Below, one piece after another: positions 1 through 6,137 of a stretch of DNA of 7,603 nucleotides. Position numbers and translations under genes: made by a program. Below the pieces are notes generated by a model that worked only from the letters and a program-made list of their open reading frames with translations, ran no database searches and was not told the DNA's origin. The DNA comes from Clostridia bacterium (GTDB lineage: Bacteria > Bacillota > Clostridia > Oscillospirales > CAG-272): NCBI GenBank assembly GCA_017408535.1, contig JAFQUL010000182.1, forward strand, positions 1-7,603, read 5' to 3'. Within the stretch, counting starts at the first letter, position 1; every line of letters starts with the position of its first letter.

Positions 1-1
1 C

Positions 2-721
2 AGACTGACATTTAACTACAGGTATGAATATCTGAAAAACATACCCGCGAAGGTCTCTGTCTCACGCCTTTATCCCGATCTGCTTGACCCGGAGGAGGGA
101 CAGGACTATTCGGCTGAAGAGGACTCACTTCCATCGCTTGCGGCCATGCCGCAGTTTCTTGGGGGAGAAAGCGGATTCGGTGCAGAAGCGGGTACCGCAA
201 CCCATGTTTTTATGCAGTTCTGCGATTTCGACAGACTGAAAACCGAAGGTGTTAACAGCGAGCTTGACCGTCTGGTCTCTCTCGGTTTCCTTACCGGTGA
301 GATGAAATCGCTTGTCCGCTGTGACGAGATAGCACGTTTTCTCTCCTCCCCGCTTTTTGCCGATATGATGAACGCAAAAAAGCTGTGGAGAGAGCAGAGA
401 TTTAATATTTTCCTCGATGCAGTCCGATTCACAGAGGACCCGGAGCAAAAGGAAAGGTTACGGACGGAAAAGCTGCTGGTGCAGGGTGTTATCGACTGCT
501 TCTTTATTTCCGACACAGACGAGCTGATACTGGTGGATTATAAAACTGACAGGCTTACACGTTATCAGATATCAAACAGAGCAGCAGCTGAGGAGTGTAT
601 GCGTAAGCGTCACGGCCGTCAGCTCAGTTACTATAAGACCGCTCTCGGAGAGATCCTCGGCCGTCGGGTTGACAGATGTCTTATATATTCTCTGTGTCTC
701 GGCGACGTAATAGAGATATAA
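2..721 (+). CDS. addA: ATP-dependent helicase/nuclease subunit A, C-terminal fragment (AddA)
   Basis: This is the 3' end of a gene whose start lies before the window. The frame is open from base 2, leaving 239 visible codons of a protein that is normally around 1,200 residues. AddA is the UvrD-like helicase and nuclease subunit of AddAB, which resects double-strand breaks up to Chi and loads RecA. Only the tail of the helicase region and the RecB-type nuclease domain are seen. Near the fragment start is the 'LKNIPAKVSVS' segment typical of AddA. The nuclease residues are then in order: His68 in GTATH, Asp165 in GVID, Asp179 and Lys181 in VDYKTD, and the QLSYYK motif (Gln207, Tyr210-Tyr211). 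All catalytic positions look intact. No terminator is visible after the stop, and addB would be expected upstream, outside the window. The family call is firm; the upstream part cannot be judged. Confidence 0.93.
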   Translation, partial: RLTFNYRYEYLKNIPAKVSVSRLYPDLLDPEEGQDYSAEEDSLPSLAAMPQFLGGESGFGAEAGTATHVFMQFCDFDRLKTEGVNSELDRLVSLGFLTGEMKSLVRCDEIARFLSSPLFADMMNAKKLWREQRFNIFLDAVRFTEDPEQKERLRTEKLLVQGVIDCFFISDTDELILVDYKTDRLTRYQISNRAAAEECMRKRHGRQLSYYKTALGEILGRRVDRCLIYSLCLGDVIEI

Positions 722-779
722 TATTATCTTTTTCGTCAAGGCTCGATACAAAGTTAATCTATTCTTAAATTTTCAAACC

Positions 780-808
780 TTGACAACTGGACCGCTCTAT
801 TGTATAAT
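780..808 (+). promoter_or_regulatory. Consensus sigma-A promoter for the glycosyltransferase gene
   Basis: The -35 box TTGACA (780-785) and the -10 box TATAAT (803-808) both match consensus perfectly and are separated by exactly 17 bp. Transcription would start near 815, giving a leader of about 50 nt before the ATG at 865. The match predicts strong vegetative transcription unless a regulator acts here. The -35 box overlaps the right arm of an inverted repeat (735-741 with 778-784). Confidence 0.88.
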
Positions 809-828
809 AGGATAGTTTGACATATCAA

Positions 829-844
829 TGCATTATTAAATGCA
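829..844. repeat. Short palindrome in the predicted 5' leader
   Basis: TGCATT (829-834) and AATGCA (839-844) are perfect inverted arms around the 4-base loop ATTA. The element lies about 15 bases after the predicted transcription start and just before the purine-rich AGAAAGG (844-850) that serves as ribosome site. It could be a DNA operator or a weak RNA hairpin near the ribosome site. Six base pairs with A/T-rich ends make a stable hairpin doubtful, and chance is possible. Confidence 0.4.
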
Positions 845-864
845 GAAAGGCAGCGTAATCGATT

Positions 865-2166
865 ATGTTCGCGATACAAGTGATAGAGATCGCTCTTTTC
901 CTGTTTATGACGCTTTGTTATTCATATCAAATAGTCTATATCCTCTATATGCTCTTTGTCGGCAGAAGGGCTAAGCCGGAAACTGCTGACATTGGTGAAC
1001 TTCACCGCTTCGGCATCGTGATCTCCGCAAGAAATGAGGAATCTGTTATCGGTCATCTGATAGACAGTATTCAGAAGCAAAATTACCCGAAGGAGCTTCT
1101 CAGAATATACGTCATCGCTGATAACTGTACTGACAGCACCGCAGAGATCTGCCGGAATATGGGCGCCATCGTTTACGAGCGCTTTAACGATAAGGAGATC
1201 GGTAAGGGATACGCACTTAACTATCTCTTCACAGACCTTCTTAATACAGATGATTTCTGCGAGGGATATATCATTCTTGATGCGGACAATCTGCTGGACT
1301 CCGACTACGTATACCAGATGAACCGCACCTTTAACCGCGGCTACAGAGTAATAACCAGCTACCGTAATTCCAAAAACTACGGTGCTAACTGGATCTCCGC
1401 CGGTTATTCCCTCTGGTTCCTCCGTGAGGCTGAATATCTTAACAATGCAAGAATGCAGCTTGGTACAAGCTGTGCAATATCCGGCACAGGCTTCCTTATC
1501 CGCCGTGATATAGTCGAAGAAAATAACGGCTGGCCCTACCACCTGCTCACCGAGGATATCCAGTTCACCGCCGCAAGTGTTATTAAGGGCGAAAAGATAG
1601 GCTACAGCGCCCGCGCTGTGCTTTACGATGAGCAGCCTGAGTCATTTATGCAGTCATGGCGTCAGAGAATGCGCTGGGCAAAGGGCTTTTATCAGGTAGT
1701 ATGGCACTACGGCTGGAAGCTGTTTACCACCGCTATCACAAAGGGCAGCTTTTCCTGCTACGATATTCTGATGACTATATTCCCTGCGATTTTCATTACC
1801 GCCACCAGTATAGTCTGTTTCTTCATCAAGGTAGTGAACGCCTTTCTTATGGGAGCGGGGATGTGGCCGGTTGCGGCAGTTTGTCTGCAGTCGTTGCTTT
1901 TCCTGTTTATTTTCTATTTGTTTATCTATTCCTTCGGTCTGGTAACAGTTATCACCGAGTGGAAAAATATCGGCGCAACAAAATCGGAAAAGATCAAATA
2001 CACCTTCACCTTCCCGATATTCCTTTTCACCTATATCCCCATCGGTATCTGTGCACTCTTCAAGAAGGTCGAGTGGAAGCCTATCAAGCACTCTGTCAGC
2101 ATTACCGTTGACGACCTGAAAAAGGAACACAGCGAAGAAAACGCAGAAAACAGCACGAAAAAATAA
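865..2166 (+). CDS. Membrane-bound family 2 glycosyltransferase, processive QxxRW type
   Basis: This 433-residue inverting GT2 enzyme probably transfers sugar from a nucleotide-sugar on the cytoplasmic face of the membrane. A hydrophobic segment (about 5-32) ends in a positive RR, placing the following GT-A domain (about 48-290) inside. Motifs run in order: ISARNEE (54-60), ADNCTD (85-90), DAD (139-141, metal and nucleotide-sugar binding), TED (229-231, likely catalytic base Asp231) and QRMRW (267-271). This D,D,D,QxxRW set is shared with cellulose, hyaluronan and poly-GlcNAc synthases. Three more hydrophobic segments (about 298-326, 334-363, 381-399) follow, then a charged Lys/Glu/Asn-rich tail. 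The ATG has the site AGAAAGG 14 bases upstream, rather far, but it is the only start that keeps the first membrane segment whole. No polymer-export or c-di-GMP partner gene is adjacent and no PilZ domain is visible, so acceptor and product are unknown. It could equally be a single-addition lipid-linked glycosyltransferase. Confidence 0.88.
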   Translation: MFAIQVIEIALFLFMTLCYSYQIVYILYMLFVGRRAKPETADIGELHRFGIVISARNEESVIGHLIDSIQKQNYPKELLRIYVIADNCTDSTAEICRNMGAIVYERFNDKEIGKGYALNYLFTDLLNTDDFCEGYIILDADNLLDSDYVYQMNRTFNRGYRVITSYRNSKNYGANWISAGYSLWFLREAEYLNNARMQLGTSCAISGTGFLIRRDIVEENNGWPYHLLTEDIQFTAASVIKGEKIGYSARAVLYDEQPESFMQSWRQRMRWAKGFYQVVWHYGWKLFTTAITKGSFSCYDILMTIFPAIFITATSIVCFFIKVVNAFLMGAGMWPVAAVCLQSLLFLFIFYLFIYSFGLVTVITEWKNIGATKSEKIKYTFTFPIFLFTYIPIGICALFKKVEWKPIKHSVSITVDDLKKEHSEENAENSTKK

Positions 2167-2172
2167 TATTTC

Positions 2173-2212
2173 ATGCGCCCTCACCCAAAAAGGTGAGGGC
2201 GCATATTATTTT
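2173..2212 (+). terminator. Intrinsic terminator-like hairpin after the glycosyltransferase gene
   Basis: A perfect 13-bp stem pairs 2173-2185 with 2192-2204 around a 6-base A-rich loop, seven bases after the stop codon. The following tract, ATTATTTTAA, is T-rich but interrupted by A, so termination may be incomplete. On the opposite strand the flank is also T-rich, so the element could work both ways, though no gene converges from the right. No promoter is evident between it and the next gene. Confidence 0.82.
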
Positions 2213-2230
2213 AACAAATATTGTTTTTTC

Positions 2231-2235
2231 GGAGG
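2231..2235 (+). promoter_or_regulatory. Ribosome binding site fixing the amidase start
   Basis: GGAGG lies 5 bases before the ATG at 2241. It decides between this ATG and an in-frame GTG at 2193, which sits inside the right arm of the terminator hairpin and has no separate ribosome site. Confidence 0.85.
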
Positions 2236-2240
2236 ATAAT

Positions 2241-2831
2241 ATGCTTCTGACACGAGAATACAACAGAGAATTTGCTGTAGCCTACGCAAAGAGGTGGGCT
2301 CTGTCAAGGAATCCCCTTTTCTTTGACTTCAAGGGTCTGGGCGGTGACTGTACCAATTTCATTTCTCAGTGTATCTACGCAGGCTGCTGTGAAATGAATT
2401 TCACCCCAGATTATGGGTGGTATTACGTCTCGGTAAATAACAGAAGTCCTGCCTGGACGGGGGTAGAATTCTTTTATGACTTTATGATAAACAACCGCGG
2501 GATCGGTCCGTACTGCAGTGAGGCAGCTTCAGACGGACTGCTGCCGGGAGACGTTATTCAGTTAGCTGACAGCAGCGGAGACTATTACCACACTCTGATA
2601 GTAACCGGTATAACCCGTGACGGATATCTCGTATCTGCCCATACCAACGATGCACTTGACAGACGGCTTGATACCTACCCCTTTGCGTCAGCAAGATATC
2701 TTCATATCGAGGGTGCACGGTATGACAGCAATATGCCGCTAAACAACAACTGTTTTTTTATGATATACGGCGGTACTGAAAACAGTGCTGAACGTGAGGC
2801 GGGAGAAAGCTCTCAGGGGGGTGCAGAATAA
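2241..2831 (+). CDS. Amidase_6-type cysteine hydrolase (putative amidase domain protein)
   Basis: This 196-residue protein is made almost entirely of one Amidase_6 domain (Pfam PF12671), a papain-like fold related to NlpC/P60 and CHAP amidases. The opening YNREFAVAYAKRW (7-19) and GGDCTNFISQC (34-44) are the family hallmarks. Cys37 is the expected nucleophile and His117 in YYHTLIVTG the expected base; SAHTND (132-137) may supply the third polar residue. LLPGDVIQL (100-108) is the usual strand before the histidine. Family members are thought to cleave amide bonds, often in cell-wall peptides, but the substrate here is not shown. The ATG at 2241 is preferred because of its GGAGG and because family similarity begins there. 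Neither this start nor the upstream GTG gives a signal peptide or membrane helix, which is odd for a wall hydrolase. The last 20 residues are polar and probably disordered. It follows the glycosyltransferase gene across a hairpin with no promoter of its own. Confidence 0.85.
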   Translation: MLLTREYNREFAVAYAKRWALSRNPLFFDFKGLGGDCTNFISQCIYAGCCEMNFTPDYGWYYVSVNNRSPAWTGVEFFYDFMINNRGIGPYCSEAASDGLLPGDVIQLADSSGDYYHTLIVTGITRDGYLVSAHTNDALDRRLDTYPFASARYLHIEGARYDSNMPLNNNCFFMIYGGTENSAEREAGESSQGGAE

Positions 2832-2861
2832 AAAAGCTGTCAGATAACGTAAAAACATCTA

Positions 2862-2890
2862 TTGATTATTTTTTTATTATGCGTTATAAT
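2862..2890 (+). promoter_or_regulatory. Likely sigma-A promoter for the kinase-ruvX unit
   Basis: The -35-like TTGATT (2862-2867, 4 of 6 consensus bases) and the perfect -10 TATAAT (2885-2890) are 17 bp apart in an A/T-rich spacer. Transcription would start near 2897, about 26 bases before the TTG start. The 91-bp gap between the amidase and the kinase contains no convincing terminator, so readthrough from the amidase is also possible. Confidence 0.75.
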
Positions 2891-2908
2891 TAAGGTGTAT
2901 AAATGTTT

Positions 2909-2916
2909 GGAGGTGG
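2909..2916 (+). promoter_or_regulatory. Ribosome binding site supporting a TTG start
   Basis: GGAGGTGG lies upstream of the TTG at 2923, with 9 bases between GGAGG and TTG. The TTG is followed directly by the conserved first beta-strand of the PfkB fold (ILVIGSVQAD), and no ATG is suitably placed nearby, so TTG is the best start. Confidence 0.85.
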
Positions 2917-2922
2917 CGCTGA

Positions 2923-3864
2923 TTGAAACCGCGTATTCTTGTGATCGGGTCTGTTCAGGCAGATTTTTGTTTTGACGTGTCAAGATTTCCCGAAAAAGGA
3001 GAGGAGCTCCTTGATAACGGTAAAAGAGAATACCGTCCCGGCGGCCGCGGTGCTATAGCCGCCGCTACCTTCTCCCGCCTTGGTGCAGACACTCTTTTAT
3101 GCGGCAAGACCGGCAACGATACAGAGGGAGCAAGGCTCAAGCAGTCTATCGTCCGCTGTGGGATAGATACACGCTTTCTCACTCCGTCCCGAACCCGTAC
3201 TACAGACTTTGCTCTGGTGATAAATGAGGAGGCCGGCGGTATACGCCGTATCGTTTTCCCAGGTGCGTCCGGCGCTCTGACAGCAGAGGATACCGAGGAG
3301 GCTTTTACCTCTTATCCCGATTCTGTTTTCCTTCAGCTGGACGTTCCGCCTATCTGCGCAGGTACGGCTGTCAAATTCGCAAAAAAACAGAATATTCCGA
3401 TAGTGGTAGACTCATCACCTATGATATCAAAATCTGCCATTGATCAAATAGCCAAATACGGTCCCGTGGATATATTCATCACCAATTCTAAGAAGACCAT
3501 GGAGCTTACCGGTATAGATCCCACCTCTGCGGATAACTGTCTGCGTGCATCTATCGCTCTTGCGGCTATAGTTAAGGCAGATCATTACGTTATAAAGCTT
3601 GGAGCGAGAGGTGCGTTCCTTTATGACAATACATATTACAGGATAATCCCCACCTATGCCAGTGAGGTAGTGGATATGACCGCCGCAGGAGATGCGTTCT
3701 CCGCCGCACTTGCATGGCAGTACACTGCATCGTCTGATATGGTATATTCCGTTAAATATGCAAGCGCTGTCGCTTCCCTTGTAATATCGAAAAAAGGCGG
3801 TATAGAATCAATACCGTCTGTAGAAGAGATCAACGCATTCATAAACGGAGGAGACGATGTCTGA
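2923..3864 (+). CDS. PfkB/ribokinase-family carbohydrate kinase, divergent
   Basis: This 313-residue protein has the normal length and fold order of ribokinase-like kinases, which use ATP to phosphorylate a sugar, nucleoside or related small molecule in the cytoplasm. The N-terminal strand ILVIGSVQADF (5-15) leads to the first signature, PGGRGAIAA (39-47). The second signature, DMTAAGDAF (251-259), holds the likely catalytic base Asp257 and anion-hole residues; the related DTTAAGDTF form occurs in ribokinase. VIKLGARGAFLY (223-234) and the C-terminal KGGIESIPSVEEI (291-303) are also typical. Two positions are unusual. The Asn expected in GGxGAN is Ile45, and the NxxE metal/phosphate motif reads NSKK (188-191), with Lys in place of Glu. 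The catalytic Asp remains, so the protein may still be active but with altered metal or substrate handling. It starts with TTG and overlaps ruvX by 8 bp, implying translational coupling. Substrate unknown; rbsK should not be assigned. Confidence 0.87.
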   Translation: MKPRILVIGSVQADFCFDVSRFPEKGEELLDNGKREYRPGGRGAIAAATFSRLGADTLLCGKTGNDTEGARLKQSIVRCGIDTRFLTPSRTRTTDFALVINEEAGGIRRIVFPGASGALTAEDTEEAFTSYPDSVFLQLDVPPICAGTAVKFAKKQNIPIVVDSSPMISKSAIDQIAKYGPVDIFITNSKKTMELTGIDPTSADNCLRASIALAAIVKADHYVIKLGARGAFLYDNTYYRIIPTYASEVVDMTAAGDAFSAALAWQYTASSDMVYSVKYASAVASLVISKKGGIESIPSVEEINAFINGGDDV

Positions 3865-4282
3865 TATAAAGGGTAGAATAATGGGAGTTGACTTCGGCGA
3901 CGTGCGTACCGGCCTTGCGGTATCCGATCCTACGGGGTTTCTCGCATCAGGTGCGGGATCGGTAAGATGTAAGGATCTTAAGACCACTGCCCGACTTGTT
4001 GCGGAAGAGGGCAAGAAGCACGGAGTTTCGCTTTTTGTCGTCGGTCTCCCGATAAACATGAACGGGACCGAAGGTGACCGCGGTGCTCATGCAAGAGAAT
4101 TTGCAGATGAGCTTAAGGCAGTATCAGAGCTTCCGGTCGAGCTGCTTGACGAACGGCTTACCACCGCTGCCGCCCACAGAATAATGAACCTTACCGATAC
4201 ACGCGGTAAGAAGCGAAAGGCTGCAGTTGACACTTTGTCTGCTGAGATCATTCTCCAGAACTATCTCGACCGTCGTAAATAA
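3857..4282 (+). CDS. ruvX: RuvX/YqgF, putative Holliday junction resolvase and pre-16S rRNA nuclease
   Basis: This 141-residue protein matches the compact RNase H-like YqgF family (about 140 residues), also called RuvX or YrrK. In E. coli the protein is needed for 5' maturation of 16S rRNA; a Holliday-junction resolvase role has also been proposed. Motifs run in order: GVDFGDVRTGLA (10-21) with the first acidic residue Asp12, VVGLPINMNG (61-70), LLDERLTT (96-103) with acidic residues Asp98 and Glu99, and VDTLSAEIILQ (124-134) with Asp125. The acidic site therefore looks complete. The ATG at 3857 is chosen for its GGAGGAG site (3847-3853) and lies inside the end of the kinase gene; a later ATG (Met9) is possible but has a weaker site. 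Its partner here is a sugar kinase rather than the alaS-linked cluster usual in Bacillus. Confidence 0.93.
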   Translation: MSDIKGRIMGVDFGDVRTGLAVSDPTGFLASGAGSVRCKDLKTTARLVAEEGKKHGVSLFVVGLPINMNGTEGDRGAHAREFADELKAVSELPVELLDERLTTAAAHRIMNLTDTRGKKRKAAVDTLSAEIILQNYLDRRK

Positions 4283-4291
4283 AAATTATCT

Positions 4292-4328
4292 TCGCCCCTC
4301 TGGGTCTCTTTCGGGAACAGTGGGGCGG
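4292..4328 (+). other. GC-rich hairpin between ruvX and gatC
   Basis: CGCCCC (4293-4298) pairs with GGGGCG (4322-4327). The helix continues after a T/T mismatch with CTG/CAG (4300-4302 with 4318-4320) and, past a small internal loop, with TCTC/GGGA (4305-4308 with 4313-4316, one G-T wobble) closed by TTTC. The downstream flank is ATATATATAC rather than a T tract, so it does not look like a normal intrinsic terminator. It lies 10 bases after the ruvX stop and about 29 before gatC. It could be a processing or stability element, or a weak terminator; no known riboswitch or T-box pattern was recognised. Confidence 0.5.
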
Positions 4329-4356
4329 CGATATATATACAGCAAATGAGGAACCG

Positions 4357-4650
4357 ATGAAGGAAAAGATACCACAAACTGTAAATAAAAACACTATAGA
4401 AAAGCTCTGCGATCTTGCTATGCTTCTGCCGCCCGAGTCAGACAGTGAGGTCGAGCGGGATATAGAAAAGCTTACCTCTCTGTTAAGTCCGCTTGAGGCT
4501 CTTGAGGATAACGGGCCCCAAGGTCTGCAAATAAAACAGACTGCTTTCAGAGAAGATATTACCGCTGACAGCCCCGGGGACGGCGCTGTATTATCAACAG
4601 CACCCGAAGTATCTGACGGGTACCTGTGTGTACCGCGGACAGTTGAATAA
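4357..4650 (+). CDS. gatC: Aspartyl/glutamyl-tRNA amidotransferase subunit C
   Basis: GatC is the small non-catalytic subunit that wraps round the GatA-GatB interface and stabilises the complex. The 97-residue length is normal for the family. The N-terminal helical region (about 11-50) has the expected amphipathic pattern (TIEKLCDLAMLL, then acidic and Leu-rich). The C-terminal part carries the recognisable family pattern: FREDI (64-68), then LSTAPEVSDGYLCVPRTVE (79-97), matching the usual 'lreD ... l.nAPe..dg.f.VP'. GAGG (4348-4351) sits 5 bases before the ATG. gatA begins 11 bases after its stop, giving the classic C-A-B order. GatC sequences diverge quickly, so context and the C-terminal motif carry the call. 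Confidence 0.93.
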   Translation: MKEKIPQTVNKNTIEKLCDLAMLLPPESDSEVERDIEKLTSLLSPLEALEDNGPQGLQIKQTAFREDITADSPGDGAVLSTAPEVSDGYLCVPRTVE

Positions 4651-4661
4651 GAGGGCGGAAT

Positions 4662-6137
4662 ATGAACTACTGTACTATGACTGTAAATGAGCTGTCCCGG
4701 CTTATAAAAGAAAAAAAGATATCCTCACTTGAGCTGACCCTCAGTTACCTTGAAAAAATTAAGGAGACCGATAAAAATATCCGTGCGTTTATTACCGTAT
4801 CTGAAGAAACGGCAAAAAAGGCGGCCGCAGAGGCTGATGCCGTTATCAGGTCAGGAGCAGGTGATATTCACCCGCTTATGGGGATTCCTGCGGCCATAAA
4901 GGATAATCTGTGTACCGAAGGAATAAAAACCACCTGTGCCTCAAGGATCCTTCGTAATTTTGTTCCGCCCTACAGCGCAGAGGCCGTAGCGAGACTTAAA
5001 GGGCACGGTGCTGTCATTGTGGGAAAAACAAATATGGACGAGTTCGGTATGGGGTCATCCTGCGAAAATTCAGCTTTCGGTCTTACTCATAACCCTCTTG
5101 ATCCTACCAGAGTCCCCGGGGGCAGTTCGGGCGGAAGTGCCGCTGCGGTTGCGGCAGGCCTCGTTCCCTATGCCCTCGGCAGTGATACCGGCGGTTCTGT
5201 AAGACAACCTGCCGCCTACTGCGGTGTTGTGGGAATGAAGCCCAGCTATGGCCGAGTATCAAGGTACGGACTTATCGCATTTGCCTCATCTCTTGATACA
5301 GTTGGCCCGATAACCCGTGACGTTATTTCAAACGCTATGGTTTACGATGCTATAGCGGGGTACGACCCTAAGGATTCAACATCCTTGCAGGAGCATTCGG
5401 AAGCTGTAGCAGATAAGCTTAAAGGCAGCAATGTAAGAGGGATGCGGATAGGTGTCCCCTATTCTCTTATTGAGTCCCACACAGACATAACGGTTAAAAA
5501 AGCTCTCAGCTCAGCGGTAAAGCATCTGGCAGATCAGGGATGCGAGATCATTGATATCACCCTGCCTGACCCCGGCCTTACCCTTGCCGCTTATTATGCA
5601 CTTTCAAGCGCTGAAGCATCGTCAAATCTTTCAAGATACGATGGAATTCGTTTTGGGGAGAGAGCGGAGGATTGTTCCACCATTGAGGAAGTATTCAAAA
5701 AAAGCCGAAGCCGGGGTTTTGGTCCGGAGGTAAAAAGAAGGATATTACTGGGTACATTTCTGCTCTCAAGAGAAATGTGCGACAGATATTACAAAAAAGC
5801 TCTTATGGCAAGAGAGATGATAATAAACGGTTTTTCGTCGCTGTTCTCTCTCTGTGACGTTATCCTTGCACCTGTAGCTCCTACCCTTCCCTACCGCATC
5901 GGTAAATACAGCGCTGAACCCGAGGCAAGGTATTCGGAGGATATTTTCACCGTTTACGCAAGTATTGCGGGACTCCCCGCTATCAGTCTGCCCGTCGGTA
6001 AAGATGCGGATACCAATCTTCCGGTCGGTGCTCAGATAATCGGAAGAGCAAAGGATGAGCTGACGGTATACCGTGCGGCCTATGCTCTTGAAACTGCTGT
6101 CTGCGGCGGTGAAAGGCGGTGCGGAAATGATATATAA
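4662..6137 (+). CDS. gatA: Aspartyl/glutamyl-tRNA amidotransferase subunit A (amidase)
   Basis: GatA is the glutaminase of GatCAB. It releases ammonia from glutamine and channels it to GatB to convert Glu-tRNA(Gln), and often Asp-tRNA(Asn), to the correct amide form. The 491-residue protein is full length for the family and carries the amidase signature. The Ser-cisSer-Lys triad is complete: Lys80 in PAAIKDN, Ser155 in PGGSSGGSAAA and Ser179 in DTGGSVRQPA, with the same spacing as in characterised GatA proteins. Other family blocks are GKTNMDEFGMGSS (121-133), KPSYGRVSRYG (193-203) and APVAP near the C-terminal third. GAGGG (4651-4655) lies 6 bases before the ATG. The stop lies inside the start of gatB (11-bp overlap), so the two are probably translated together. 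Its presence suggests the organism makes Gln-tRNA indirectly. Confidence 0.98.
   Translation: MNYCTMTVNELSRLIKEKKISSLELTLSYLEKIKETDKNIRAFITVSEETAKKAAAEADAVIRSGAGDIHPLMGIPAAIKDNLCTEGIKTTCASRILRNFVPPYSAEAVARLKGHGAVIVGKTNMDEFGMGSSCENSAFGLTHNPLDPTRVPGGSSGGSAAAVAAGLVPYALGSDTGGSVRQPAAYCGVVGMKPSYGRVSRYGLIAFASSLDTVGPITRDVISNAMVYDAIAGYDPKDSTSLQEHSEAVADKLKGSNVRGMRIGVPYSLIESHTDITVKKALSSAVKHLADQGCEIIDITLPDPGLTLAAYYALSSAEASSNLSRYDGIRFGERAEDCSTIEEVFKKSRSRGFGPEVKRRILLGTFLLSREMCDRYYKKALMAREMIINGFSSLFSLCDVILAPVAPTLPYRIGKYSAEPEARYSEDIFTVYASIAGLPAISLPVGKDADTNLPVGAQIIGRAKDELTVYRAAYALETAVCGGERRCGNDI

Noticed and set aside
922..1542. 206-codon open frame on the minus strand
   Set aside because: It lies entirely opposite the glycosyltransferase coding region, has no recognisable domain, and its low-complexity hydrophobic translation is as expected from the antisense of a real gene.
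1654..2184. 176-codon minus-strand open frame opposite the glycosyltransferase 3' end
   Set aside because: It would start inside the terminator hairpin region, has no family motif, and is explained as antisense shadow of a well-supported gene.
2193..2240. Upstream GTG start extending the amidase by 16 residues
   Set aside because: The GTG lies inside the right arm of the terminator stem, lacks a ribosome site, and adds no conserved sequence or signal peptide.
2844..2887. Inverted arms ATAACG and CGTTAT flanking the kinase promoter spacer
   Set aside because: Six-base arms in very A/T-rich DNA with a 32-base gap are expected by chance, and one arm is largely the -10 region itself.
4331..4340. 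ATATATATAC as a possible -10 box for gatCAB
   Set aside because: No acceptable -35 hexamer lies 16-18 bases upstream; that stretch is the GC-rich hairpin.
6073..6126. Upstream GTG start extending GatB by 18 residues
   Set aside because: The family similarity begins at the ATG at 6127; the extension would only be out-of-frame reading of the gatA end.
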